Shown here piece after piece: positions 1-5,784 of a stretch of 6,664 nucleotides of DNA. Within the stretch, counting starts at the first letter, position 1. The number at the start of each line of letters is the position of its first letter. Source of the DNA: JAWVZY01 sp033721955 (GTDB lineage: Bacteria > Patescibacteriota > Minisyncoccia > Spechtbacterales > 2-12-FULL-38-22); NCBI GenBank assembly GCA_033721955.1, contig JAWVZY010000039.1, positions 1 through 6,664 on the forward strand, given 5' to 3'. The notes under the pieces are model-generated. The model was given only the letters and a program-made list of their open reading frames with translations. It searched no databases and was not told where the DNA came from. Made by a program: the position numbers and the translations under genes.

Positions 1-684
1 GAGGTGCTTGTTGGCCTGCAGCCGGATACCGCAATTATTGACGCGCGCACAGGCGCTCCCTGGGCGGATTTTAAGGGGGTTCTTTGGGCTGATGCTACAA
101 ATAGAGCAGCGTGGAAATATAATATAGAAATAGCAAAAAAGGCAACAAACCTCGGCTTTAATGAAATAAATTTTGATTATATACGTTTTCCTACAGACGG
201 ACCTACACTGCATGCAAGGTACGATAACCTTGAAGAATTTGGCAGCAGGGAAGATACAATAGTTGAATTTTTAAAATTTGCTAATGAAGAATTAGGGGAA
301 AATACTGTTATATCAATTGATGTGTTTGGTATGACCTTTATTGATCCACAGCGCGTGATAGGGCAAAATATTGCAAAACTTGCGCCTCATGTAGATATAC
401 TTATGCCTATGCCTTACCCTTCGCATTACCCTGATGGCTTTCGCGGGTTTGCAAATCCGGCAGAATATCCATACGAGGTTATGCGCTATACCATGGAGAG
501 AGGATTCCAAAAACTTGAAGGCCATGATGTAATAGTTCGGTCTTGGTTGCAGGATTTTAACCTTGGCGCGTTTTATGGCCCCGAGAAGATACAAGCTCAA
601 ATTAGAGCTGTTGAAGAATTTGGCATGGAGGGATGGGCGCTTTGGAATGCTTCTAACAGATATACTTGGTCAGCTGTTCGTTAG
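1..684 (+). CDS. Putative glycoside hydrolase, DUF4015 family (5' truncated by window edge)
   Basis: The reading frame is open from base 1 and ends at TAG 682-684, so only the C-terminal 227 residues are visible. A GTG at base 4 is not convincing as the true start because the protein begins in the middle of a domain. Numbering from the window edge, the fragment shows FDYIRFP (58-64), SIDVFG (105-110), a DILMPMPYPSHY stretch (132-143) and a terminal GWALWNASNRY (about 212-222). This series is what I know from the DUF4015 'putative glycosyl hydrolase' family (Pfam PF13200), predicted to form a TIM barrel; the FDYIRFP, VFG and YPSHY strands would line the active site. Substrate and reaction are unknown; action on an extracellular or envelope polysaccharide is inference, since the N-terminal signal region is outside the window. 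It is separated from the downstream dcw genes by a terminator, so it is probably a different transcript. Family call is firm; function is not. Confidence 0.85.
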   Translation, partial: EVLVGLQPDTAIIDARTGAPWADFKGVLWADATNRAAWKYNIEIAKKATNLGFNEINFDYIRFPTDGPTLHARYDNLEEFGSREDTIVEFLKFANEELGENTVISIDVFGMTFIDPQRVIGQNIAKLAPHVDILMPMPYPSHYPDGFRGFANPAEYPYEVMRYTMERGFQKLEGHDVIVRSWLQDFNLGAFYGPEKIQAQIRAVEEFGMEGWALWNASNRYTWSAVR

Positions 685-715
685 TTATAAATTAGCAGTT
701 GATAACTATAAAATT

Positions 716-739
716 AACCGCCGATAGGCGGTTTTTTTT
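716..739 (+). terminator. Rho-independent terminator of the DUF4015 gene
   Basis: A perfect 7-bp stem, AACCGCC (716-722) with GGCGGTT (727-733), closes a GATA loop and runs straight into an eight-T tract (732-739). It lies 32 bases after the stop codon. The T tract overlaps the first DnaA box (738-746), so terminator and control region are packed end to end. Confidence 0.9.
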
Positions 740-749
740 ATCCACATAT

Positions 750-779
750 AAAGTGTTGCATAGTAGGGCCATAGTGGGG
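750..779 (+). promoter_or_regulatory. Candidate MraZ operator (three helix-phased repeats)
   Basis: Three similar hexamers, GTGTTG (753-758), GTAGGG (763-768) and GTGGGG (774-779), each follow an A-rich AAA or ATA lead and are spaced 10 and 11 bases apart, about one helical turn. A further GTGGGG lies at 815-820. MraZ proteins are known to bind direct repeats of a TGGG-type or AAAGTG-type core, spaced about 10 bp, in front of their own gene. The match in core, phasing and position supports an autoregulatory operator, but the repeats are short and imperfect. Confidence 0.5.
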
Positions 780-785
780 TAAAAT
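756..785 (+). promoter_or_regulatory. Candidate promoter of the mraZ operon
   Basis: TTGCAT (756-761) and TAAAAT (780-785, one mismatch to TATAAT) are separated by 18 bp, giving a plausible sigma-70 pair with a poor -35. The candidate MraZ repeats fall between and over the two elements, as expected for a repressor site. Transcription would start near 792, leaving a leader of about 190 bases that includes the palindrome at 879-943. An alternative is a perfect TATAAT at 960-965 without a usable -35, which would give a leader of only about 10 bases. Confidence 0.35.
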
Positions 786-878
786 GGAAAGTAGGTAGTA
801 TGCTGTGGATAAAAGTGGGGAAAATTTATCCATTCTGTGGAAAACTTACCTATTTTACAGATAAGTTTAAAACAGTTA

Positions 879-943
879 TATCCCGTCCCTTGTGGTTGAT
901 GCAAGGAGCTAAAGCTCCTCATATTTACCTAAAGGACGGGATA
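879..943. repeat. Long imperfect palindrome with internal hairpin, possibly a REP- or IS200/IS605-like end
   Basis: The outer arms are TATCCCGTCC (879-888) and GGACGGGATA (934-943), a perfect 10-bp pairing extended by TT/AA across one bulged C. Inside is a second hairpin, AGGAGC (904-909) with GCTCCT (914-919), around a TAAA loop. The whole 65-base unit is GC-richer than its AT-rich surroundings. CCTAAAGGACGGG-type hairpins are typical of subterminal ends of IS200/IS605-like transposons and of REP elements mobilised by Y1 (RAYT) transposases, so an immobile remnant is my best guess. It could also act as an RNA leader structure, since it ends only 38 bases before the mraZ start. No transposase is in the window. 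Confidence 0.6.
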
Positions 944-981
944 CAGCTTTCCCGATTTATATAATTTTCTTTTATTATTCT

Positions 982-1413
982 GTGCTTTTAGGTGAATTTA
1001 GCCATAGTATTGATACAAAAAAACGCCTCGCTATACCGGCGAAATTTCGTAAAGAAGTAGGGAAAAGCGTCGTTATAACAAGGGGTTTGGATAATTGTTT
1101 GTTTATTTTTACAAAGGAAGAGTGGAAAAAATTAGCTGATAAGATTGGTTCTTTGCCTCTGGGGCAAAGTGATGCTCGTGGCTTCGCTCGGCTCATGCTT
1201 GCAGGAGCTATGGAGGTAACACTTGATAAATTAGGCCGCATTGTTATTCCTGATTATCTCAAGAAATATGCTTCACTCAAAAAACAGGTTGTAGTTACAG
1301 GAGTATATAACAGAATTGAGGTTTGGGATGATAAGCTTTGGAATACATATAAGAGCAAGAGCGAAAAGAACGCAGGGGACATAGCAGAACGATTAGGGGA
1401 GCTTGGTGTATAG
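982..1413 (+). CDS. mraZ: Transcriptional regulator MraZ
   Basis: A 143-residue protein of normal MraZ length with two SpoVT-AbrB type DNA-binding repeats. The first carries the DxKxR-type element at 11-15 followed by IPAKFR (18-23); the second carries DKLGR (82-86) and IVIP (87-90). MraZ is the conserved first gene of the division and cell-wall cluster; it forms a ring-shaped oligomer and binds repeats before its own operon, usually as a repressor. The GTG start at 982 gives the family's standard N-terminus (MLLGEF) and no better in-frame start lies upstream. No Shine-Dalgarno is visible: the 30 bases before the start are nearly pure A/T. One detail is unusual: the first repeat has KKR where most homologues have KGR, while the second keeps LGR. 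Followed after one base by rsmH, so the two are surely co-transcribed. Confidence 0.95.
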   Translation: MLLGEFSHSIDTKKRLAIPAKFRKEVGKSVVITRGLDNCLFIFTKEEWKKLADKIGSLPLGQSDARGFARLMLAGAMEVTLDKLGRIVIPDYLKKYASLKKQVVVTGVYNRIEVWDDKLWNTYKSKSEKNAGDIAERLGELGV

Positions 1414-1414
1414 C

Positions 1415-2317
1415 ATGGCAGTTCATATCCCCGTCTTATTAAAGGAAGTATTAGATAATTTTACCCCCGCTCCGGGTCAAAAATATATTGATTGTACAGC
1501 CGGAGAAGGAGGGCACAGTTTGGCAATCGCAAAATTAGTAGCGCCAAACGGAGGAGTTCTTTCAATAAACGCTGATCCTCAGGAGCTTGAGTTATTTCGA
1601 TCAAACATAGAAGACGCAGGACTTGAGGGTGTGATAGAGGCGGTGCATGGAAACTATACAGATATCGAAGAAATAGCAGATAAATACGGTTTTATTTCTC
1701 CGAATGGAATATTATTTGATTTAGGGTTCTCTTCATGGCAATTGGAGCGCAGCGGCAGGGGATTCACCTTTCAAAAGCAGGAACCTCTTGATATGCGCTT
1801 TAATCCGCGCGATGAAAACAAGGAGACGGCGGCTTACATTGTAAATAATGCGAGCAAAGATCACCTTGTCTGGATATTGAAGGAATATGGAGAAGAAGGC
1901 AGGGCAGAGAAAATAGCAGAAGCAATAGTGGAGGCACGGGCTAAAGAGAAAATAAAAACCACCGGTGATCTTGTAAATATAATATCTCAGGCAGGAATAG
2001 GAGGAGGGAAGATAAGCCCTGCTACCAAAACATTCCAAGCTTTACGCATCGCCGTAAATAATGAACTTGAAAATATAAAAAAAGGTTTAGATGCCGCCAT
2101 CGACATAACAGCCAATAAAGGCAAAATAGCTGTTATAAGCTTTCATTCACTGGAGGATAGAATAATAAAGCAAACTTTTAAGAGGTGGGATAAAGAAGGT
2201 AGAGGAGATAATATCACAAAAAAAGTAATTCAACCCCAATATTCAGAAACAAGAGAAAATCCGCGTGCAAGAAGTGCTAAATTAAGAATATTTAAAAAAA
2301 TAATTAAAAATAATTAA
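1415..2317 (+). CDS. rsmH: 16S rRNA (cytosine1402-N4)-methyltransferase RsmH
   Basis: This 300-residue protein matches RsmH (formerly MraW), which uses S-adenosylmethionine to methylate N4 of C1402 in the ribosomal P site. Recognisable blocks are HIPVLLKEVL (4-13), the SAM-binding loop DCTAGEGGHS (26-35, with Cys where many homologues have Gly), DLGFSS (102-107), RGFTF then PLDMRF (124-129), the FQALRIAVNNEL segment of the lid domain, FHSLEDR (243-249) and a C-terminal NPRARSAKLR. Start choice: ATG 1415 gives the family N-terminus, but the AGGGGAG at 1395-1401 sits 13 bases upstream. An in-frame GTG at 1406 would be 4 bases from it and overlap mraZ by 8 bases, adding three residues. The gene ends five bases before the FtsL-like gene. 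Function is confident, the exact start less so. Confidence 0.95.
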   Translation: MAVHIPVLLKEVLDNFTPAPGQKYIDCTAGEGGHSLAIAKLVAPNGGVLSINADPQELELFRSNIEDAGLEGVIEAVHGNYTDIEEIADKYGFISPNGILFDLGFSSWQLERSGRGFTFQKQEPLDMRFNPRDENKETAAYIVNNASKDHLVWILKEYGEEGRAEKIAEAIVEARAKEKIKTTGDLVNIISQAGIGGGKISPATKTFQALRIAVNNELENIKKGLDAAIDITANKGKIAVISFHSLEDRIIKQTFKRWDKEGRGDNITKKVIQPQYSETRENPRARSAKLRIFKKIIKNN

Positions 2318-2322
2318 AGATC

Positions 2323-2625
2323 ATGATAAATGCAAAGGCAATAAAATTTAATAACATTACTACAATTCTTATGCTTACTTGCGGCTTTATGTTGCTTTTG
2401 TATTCTTTTTTGGCATTTAACGCGATGAGAGTTGAGTATACCTTAGAAGAGTTAAGTAATAGATTGGGTGCATTAGAAGATGATGCGGCTGAGCTTCGGC
2501 TTGAATTGAGCGAAGTTAGCTCCCTTGATTATGTTCTTGAGAGAAGTGATTCATTATCGTATACTGAAATAGAGAGCGTGAGCTATCTACAGAAACCTTC
2601 CGCATCGCCATTTGCAGCTCGCTAA
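2323..2625 (+). CDS. FtsL-like single-pass division protein
   Basis: A 100-residue protein with a short N-terminal cytoplasmic tail, one membrane span (about 12-33, Ile/Leu/Met/Phe-rich), and a charged, heptad-like coiled coil (about 37-66, rich in Leu, Glu and Ala), ending in a Ser/Pro/Ala-rich tail. This is the topology and size of FtsL/DivIC-type divisome proteins, and it occupies the ftsL slot between rsmH and ftsI. In known systems FtsL forms a complex with FtsB/DivIC and FtsQ and activates FtsI-FtsW. Sequence conservation in this family is very low, so the call rests on topology and gene order rather than on motifs. The start ATG is preceded only by an A-rich AAAGA, not a real Shine-Dalgarno. 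I withhold the gene symbol because FtsB/DivIC would look alike. Confidence 0.65.
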   Translation: MINAKAIKFNNITTILMLTCGFMLLLYSFLAFNAMRVEYTLEELSNRLGALEDDAAELRLELSEVSSLDYVLERSDSLSYTEIESVSYLQKPSASPFAAR

Positions 2626-2650
2626 AGCTAAATTTTGAAAAGAAGTATAC

Positions 2651-4381
2651 ATGCCAAAGAAAAGAAAAAAAAGAAAAAGATCCTCTAAAGCATCACAAAA
2701 AAAGAGGTCAGTTAATTGGCGCATAAAAGCGCTTTTTCTTGTATTTATACTTATGAGCGGCGCGATAATAGCCCGCTTATATTTTTTACAAATAGTGCAC
2801 GGTGATTATTATGCGGCTTTAGCCCGCGGACAAAAAACAGCTGATGAAAGGGTTATTCCTCGCGGCAAAATATATTTTGCCGATAACGCCGGCGAGGATC
2901 GTTTTATTGCTGCTACAAATAAAGAAGCTCCTTTGGTATATGCCAACCCCAAAGAGATTAAAGATGAGAGGGCGGTATTATCCGAGGTTAAAAAGGTAAT
3001 TGAGATTCCCGAAGAAGATACAGATATTATTTTAGACAGGATGCGGAATAAAAATTTATCATATGCTCTTATAGCGCGCGGTCTTTCAAAAGAAAAAGGC
3101 GAGGAAATAGACGCTCTTAAATTGCCCGGAGTTTATACTCGCACAGAACTTGCCCGTATTTATCCTGCAGGTAGTATTGCCTCTGACCTTTTAGGCTTTT
3201 TGGGCTTTAGCGGAAGCAAAAGATCAGGACAATACGGTCTTGAGGAATTTTATGATCCGGCCTTAAGCGGTGATACTGATTCAGGGTTTTTCTTTACTGA
3301 TCTATTTTCACCTAATATAGATGAATCGGCAGATTTAGAACTATCCGTAGATTATGGAGTTCAATTTGCCGTAGAGAAGAAATTAGAAACTCTTGTTGAG
3401 GAGTTGGAAGCGGAGTCGGCATCAGCTATTTTTATGGATCCTTCAACGGGGGCTATAATAGCTATGGCAATTGTTCCTGATTTTAACCCTAACAACTATA
3501 ATGCCGTGGAAAATATAAGTATATTTTCGAATGAGACAACTCAGGCAGTTTATGAATTGGGTTCTGTTTTTAAACCCATAACAATGGCTGCTGCGATTGA
3601 TGCCGGAGTCATAACCCCAAAGACAGTTTATGAAGATACGGGCAAAATAGAAATAAGCGGATATACAATTCGCAATTCTGACGGCAAAGCATATGAAAAT
3701 CAAACTATGACAGAAGCTCTTGAAAAATCTCTTAACACAGGCGCTATATTTGCCCAACAAGAAGTAGGCAAGAAAAAATTCAGGGAATATTTAGAAAATT
3801 TTCAATTAGATAAGGTAACGGGCGTAGATCTGCCGGGTGAGGTGCCGGGTAATATAGAAAATGTAAAAAACACTAATCGTGATATAAACTTTGCCACAGC
3901 TTCATTTGGCCAGGGAATTAGCTTTTCACCTCTTAGGTTTTTAGCTTCAATGGCAGCTATCGCCAATGAAGGCAAAATAATGCGCCCTTACGTTGTAGAT
4001 AAAATAAATTATAGCGATAAATCTATAAGCACAGATCCTGAAGTTATGGCGCAGCCCATAAATTCTCTTACTGCGTCTCGAATTACAGCTATGATGGTGA
4101 GCGTAGTTGAAAATGGTTATGGAGAGAAAGCTAAAGTTCCCGGGTATACGGTAGCGGGCAAAACAGGCACCGCACAGGTGCCAAATCCCGATGGACCCGG
4201 CTATTCAGATAAAACGATACATTCTTTTGTGGGGTTTGCTCCGGCATATAACCCTAAATTTATTGGGATTGTTAAAGTAGATAATCCGCAAAATATAAAA
4301 TTTTCGGCTGATTCAGTAACCCCGGCTTTTGGCGATCTCGCCTCATTTATTCTTCAGTACTATAAGATACCTCCCCAATAA
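2651..4381 (+). CDS. ftsI: Class B penicillin-binding protein (FtsI/SpoVD type peptidoglycan transpeptidase)
   Basis: A 576-residue protein with a strongly basic cytoplasmic tail (1-24, mostly Lys/Arg/Ser), one membrane anchor (about 25-47), a PBP dimerisation region beginning around RGKIY, and a C-terminal transpeptidase domain. All catalytic motifs are present with classic spacing: Ser305-x-x-Lys308 (in ELGSVFKP), Ser360-Leu-Asn362, and Lys504-Thr-Gly506 (in AGKTGTAQ). Ser305 is the expected acyl-enzyme nucleophile, which cross-links stem peptides and would bind beta-lactams. There are no PASTA repeats after the domain; the chain ends in the YYKIPPQ tail common in this family. It lies 25 bases after the FtsL-like gene and one base before the MurF-like gene. 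Its position supports septal FtsI/PBP3 rather than the elongation PBP2. No strong Shine-Dalgarno precedes the ATG. Confidence 0.93.
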   Translation: MPKKRKKRKRSSKASQKKRSVNWRIKALFLVFILMSGAIIARLYFLQIVHGDYYAALARGQKTADERVIPRGKIYFADNAGEDRFIAATNKEAPLVYANPKEIKDERAVLSEVKKVIEIPEEDTDIILDRMRNKNLSYALIARGLSKEKGEEIDALKLPGVYTRTELARIYPAGSIASDLLGFLGFSGSKRSGQYGLEEFYDPALSGDTDSGFFFTDLFSPNIDESADLELSVDYGVQFAVEKKLETLVEELEAESASAIFMDPSTGAIIAMAIVPDFNPNNYNAVENISIFSNETTQAVYELGSVFKPITMAAAIDAGVITPKTVYEDTGKIEISGYTIRNSDGKAYENQTMTEALEKSLNTGAIFAQQEVGKKKFREYLENFQLDKVTGVDLPGEVPGNIENVKNTNRDINFATASFGQGISFSPLRFLASMAAIANEGKIMRPYVVDKINYSDKSISTDPEVMAQPINSLTASRITAMMVSVVENGYGEKAKVPGYTVAGKTGTAQVPNPDGPGYSDKTIHSFVGFAPAYNPKFIGIVKVDNPQNIKFSADSVTPAFGDLASFILQYYKIPPQ

Positions 4382-4382
4382 G

Positions 4383-5546
4383 ATGAAAGAATTTTTTATA
4401 CAACAACTTTTAGCAAAGTATAAACCTCGGCTTGTAACTGTTTTTGGCCGACATGGCAGGGAAGAGGCGCGTGATGCAATAAGTATTGTTTTAGGTAAAC
4501 ATTCTCCATCTTTTTCTTCTTCTGCTGATCGATTTTTCGATAATTTATATAAGCATTTGGGCGGTTTTGCAGGCGTATTAACCGCTTTTTTAACTGAGCG
4601 CTCTTTCCCTCATTTTTGCGTTATAGATACTCATCCCGATAGCGATATATATGCTAAGCTTATGGATGTGATGGGCTTGGATCTTGCAGTTATTGTTGCT
4701 GTGGGAGATATACCTTCATATACAGAGGTTTTTGCCGGAGCTCAAAAATACAGCGAAAAGGTAGCTCGCGAATCGCGTAAAGCACGACATATAATATATA
4801 CTTACGATGATGAGACCATCAGAGGTCTTATTAGCGCTGTGCCTGTATCTATGAGGTCTTATGGATTTGACCAAGGAGCGGATATAAGAATAGATAGTGC
4901 TCAGGACTGGATATATATTAAACAAAAAACCAGCGGAGGGATAACTTTAAAGGCAGAGTATGAAGGCAGTTTGGTGCCTTTTAATATATTAAATTGTTAT
5001 GGAAAGAAAAATATATATGCTTCATGTACGGCGCTTGCCGCAGCCAGATTTTATGAAATTAATTTTATAAGCGCCAGTCAGGATATAAAGGAGTATATAT
5101 CGCCTCCGCACTCTTTGCGTCTTAGAAACGGTATTAAATCTACAGCGCTTATAACACATTATAAAAATGTAACACCTCTTAGTGCCCGTGAGGCGATAGA
5201 AATAGTAGGTAATATGAGGGAAGAGGGCGATGCAGATAGAGTAATTATTATTTTGGCCGATGTTCTTTTGCGCGTACATGAAGAAGCAGAGAGTTTGCAT
5301 CGAGTTTTAGGCGAGATGGTCGCACATAACGCCGATGAGGTTATTTTGATAGGGGAAAGGGTGATATTTACAGAAAAAGAGGCACTTACCCATAATATGA
5401 GAAAAGAGGGTATATCAAGGCATGCCACAGCAAAGGAAGCTATGCGGGATATCATCGATACTATAAGAGAACATGATGTAATTTTGGTACTTGGATCTAA
5501 AGAAATGGGTTTGAAGGAAATTATTGACGAAATTATAGAAAGATAA
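4383..5546 (+). CDS. MurF-like Mur ligase homologue with degenerate ATP site, probable pseudoenzyme
   Basis: A 387-residue protein that I read as a divergent Mur ligase of MurF type. The N-terminal UDP-binding domain (about 80 residues in true MurF) is absent: the chain opens directly with the central domain, LVTVFGRHGREEARDAI (17-33), aligned by eye to the P-loop strand, where GxxGKT/S has become GRHGREE (22-28). Later landmarks are VIDTHPD (80-86) at the place of the Mg-binding Glu, PSYTEVF (111-117) in place of the usual aHleFG-type segment, YDDE (141-144) in place of NxDD, and a C-terminal ligase domain with ITHYKNVTP (257-265) where MurF has (I)DDsYNANP. Loss of the P-loop Lys, the hydroxyl residue and the Asp-Asp pair argues against ATP-driven ligation. 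The frame is long, intact and codon-consistent with its neighbours, so it is not a decaying gene. ATG 4383 begins one base after the ftsI stop without a Shine-Dalgarno, suggesting coupled translation. A role in binding a muropeptide precursor or cell-wall enzymes is inference. Confidence 0.65.
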   Translation: MKEFFIQQLLAKYKPRLVTVFGRHGREEARDAISIVLGKHSPSFSSSADRFFDNLYKHLGGFAGVLTAFLTERSFPHFCVIDTHPDSDIYAKLMDVMGLDLAVIVAVGDIPSYTEVFAGAQKYSEKVARESRKARHIIYTYDDETIRGLISAVPVSMRSYGFDQGADIRIDSAQDWIYIKQKTSGGITLKAEYEGSLVPFNILNCYGKKNIYASCTALAAARFYEINFISASQDIKEYISPPHSLRLRNGIKSTALITHYKNVTPLSAREAIEIVGNMREEGDADRVIIILADVLLRVHEEAESLHRVLGEMVAHNADEVILIGERVIFTEKEALTHNMRKEGISRHATAKEAMRDIIDTIREHDVILVLGSKEMGLKEIIDEIIER

Positions 5547-5552
5547 TATAAT
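5524..5552 (+). promoter_or_regulatory. Sigma-70 promoter of the tRNA-Glu gene
   Basis: TTGACG (5524-5529, five of six to consensus) and a perfect TATAAT (5547-5552) are separated by the ideal 17 bp. The -35 lies inside the last codons of the MurF-like gene and the -10 immediately after its stop codon. The predicted start, around 5559, leaves only a handful of leader bases before the tRNA at 5565. It is the best promoter in the window and makes the tRNA independent of the dcw operon, though readthrough would also cover it. Confidence 0.8.
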
Positions 5553-5564
5553 TTTATAGTTAAT

Positions 5565-5639
5565 GGCCCCATCGTCTAGCCCGGCCCAGGACGCTTGGTT
5601 CTCATCCAAGTAACGCGGGTTCAAATCCCGCTGGGGTCA
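5565..5639 (+). tRNA. tRNA-Glu (anticodon CTC)
   Basis: The 75 bases fold into a full cloverleaf. The acceptor GGCCCCA (5565-5571) pairs with TGGGGTC (5632-5638) with one G-T wobble, and A5639 is the discriminator. The D-arm is GTC/GAC with GG in the loop (5583-5584). The anticodon arm CTTGG/CCAAG (5594-5598, 5606-5610) holds the loop TTCTCAT, so the anticodon is CTC (5601-5603), reading GAG. A four-base variable loop precedes the T-arm GCGGG/CCCGC (5615-5619, 5627-5631) with loop TTCAAAT. The CCA end is not encoded (CAA follows the discriminator) and must be added by the CCA-adding enzyme. Confidence 0.95.
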
Positions 5640-5659
5640 CAACAGTTAAAATACCCCCC
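5622..5659 (+). repeat. Direct repeat copy 1: tRNA-Glu 3' tail plus first terminator arm
   Basis: These 38 bases, starting in the T-loop and running through the acceptor 3' strand into the first arm of the terminator, recur at 5785-5822 with a single mismatch (A5648 versus T5811). The first 26 bases (5622-5647) are identical in both. The offset of 163 bases defines a duplicated-end unit anchored in a tRNA gene, as in att duplications left by site-specific integration. Confidence 0.9.
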
Positions 5660-5673
5660 TTTGAGGGTATTTT
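5648..5673 (+). terminator. Terminator after tRNA-Glu
   Basis: AAAATACCC (5648-5656) pairs with GGGTATTTT (5665-5673) around a short loop, followed by AATTT. The stem is a perfect 9 bp, with its T-run formed by the 3' arm itself. It lies 8 bases after the tRNA and should end the tRNA transcript and any dcw readthrough. The A-rich 5' arm makes it symmetric, so it could work in both directions. Confidence 0.75.
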
Positions 5674-5784
5674 AATTTCTTATGCCAGGGATTTGAAAGG
5701 CGGAGGCGCGCAGCGCCGAGCCCGGGCAGGAGCCACTTAGTGAAAGCAAGCTCAAGGCGAAGCTTGAACTTAGTGAGCTGACGC
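5660..5784. mobile_element. Small non-coding GC-richer insert between the two tRNA-tail repeats
   Basis: No coding frame of note is present; the only ATG (5682) hits a stop after four codons. The stretch from about 5684 is GC-richer than its surroundings and full of palindromes: GGCGC (5706-5710) with GCGCC (5712-5716 region, three-base GCA loop); CAAGCT (near 5747-5752) with AGCTTG (5761-5766); AGCTCA (5749-5754) with TGAGCT (5774-5779). The 9-mer ACTTAGTGA occurs twice, at 5735-5743 and 5768-5776. Its left side carries CCAGGGATTTG (5685-5695), nearly the reverse complement of the tRNA tail CAAATCCCGCTGG lacking two bases, so the insert and right-hand repeat could close into one long hairpin. 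It resembles a MITE-like or REP-like element or a decayed integration remnant. It encodes no integrase or transposase. The mobile label is inference. Confidence 0.5.

Larger units (their letters stand above)
738..844. promoter_or_regulatory. Cluster of DnaA boxes upstream of mraZ
   Basis: Two exact copies of the consensus DnaA box TTATCCACA are present: 738-746 on the + strand and 804-812 on the - strand (TGTGGATAA). Two weaker sites follow: TTATCCATT at 826-834 (+, two mismatches) and TGTGGAAAA at 836-844 (-, one mismatch, reading TTTTCCACA on the other strand). Two exact 9-mers within about 75 bases is far above random expectation. They may let DnaA control the dcw operon, or belong to a replication origin or a DnaA-titrating site; the sequence alone does not decide. 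A TAGGTAGTA stretch (792-800) just left of the second box faintly resembles DnaA-trio sequence. Confidence 0.6.

Noticed and set aside
692..922. A 76-codon - strand frame in the mraZ upstream region
   Set aside because: It runs through a terminator, the DnaA boxes and a palindrome, and its translation is low-complexity; the region is better read as regulatory.
960..965. TATAAT as the main mraZ promoter
   Set aside because: No acceptable -35 lies 16-18 bases upstream; that space is the arm of the palindrome. Kept only as an alternative.
1733..2038. A 101-codon - strand frame within rsmH
   Set aside because: The rsmH frame has clear motifs here; the antisense product is Cys/Phe/Tyr-rich and unlike any protein I recognise.
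4329..4382. TTG at 4329 as the start of the MurF-like gene
   Set aside because: It would overlap ftsI by 53 bases and add 18 residues with no Mur ligase resemblance; ATG 4383 directly after the ftsI stop is simpler.
4300..4420. Frameshift or truncation that removed the MurF N-terminal domain
   Set aside because: The upstream DNA encodes the intact C-terminus of ftsI, so no hidden N-terminal domain remains here.
5159..5572. A 137-codon open frame on the - strand over the end of the MurF-like gene
   Set aside because: It is antisense to a well-supported gene, overlaps the tRNA promoter and the first bases of the tRNA, and its Ser/Ile-rich translation has no recognisable domain.
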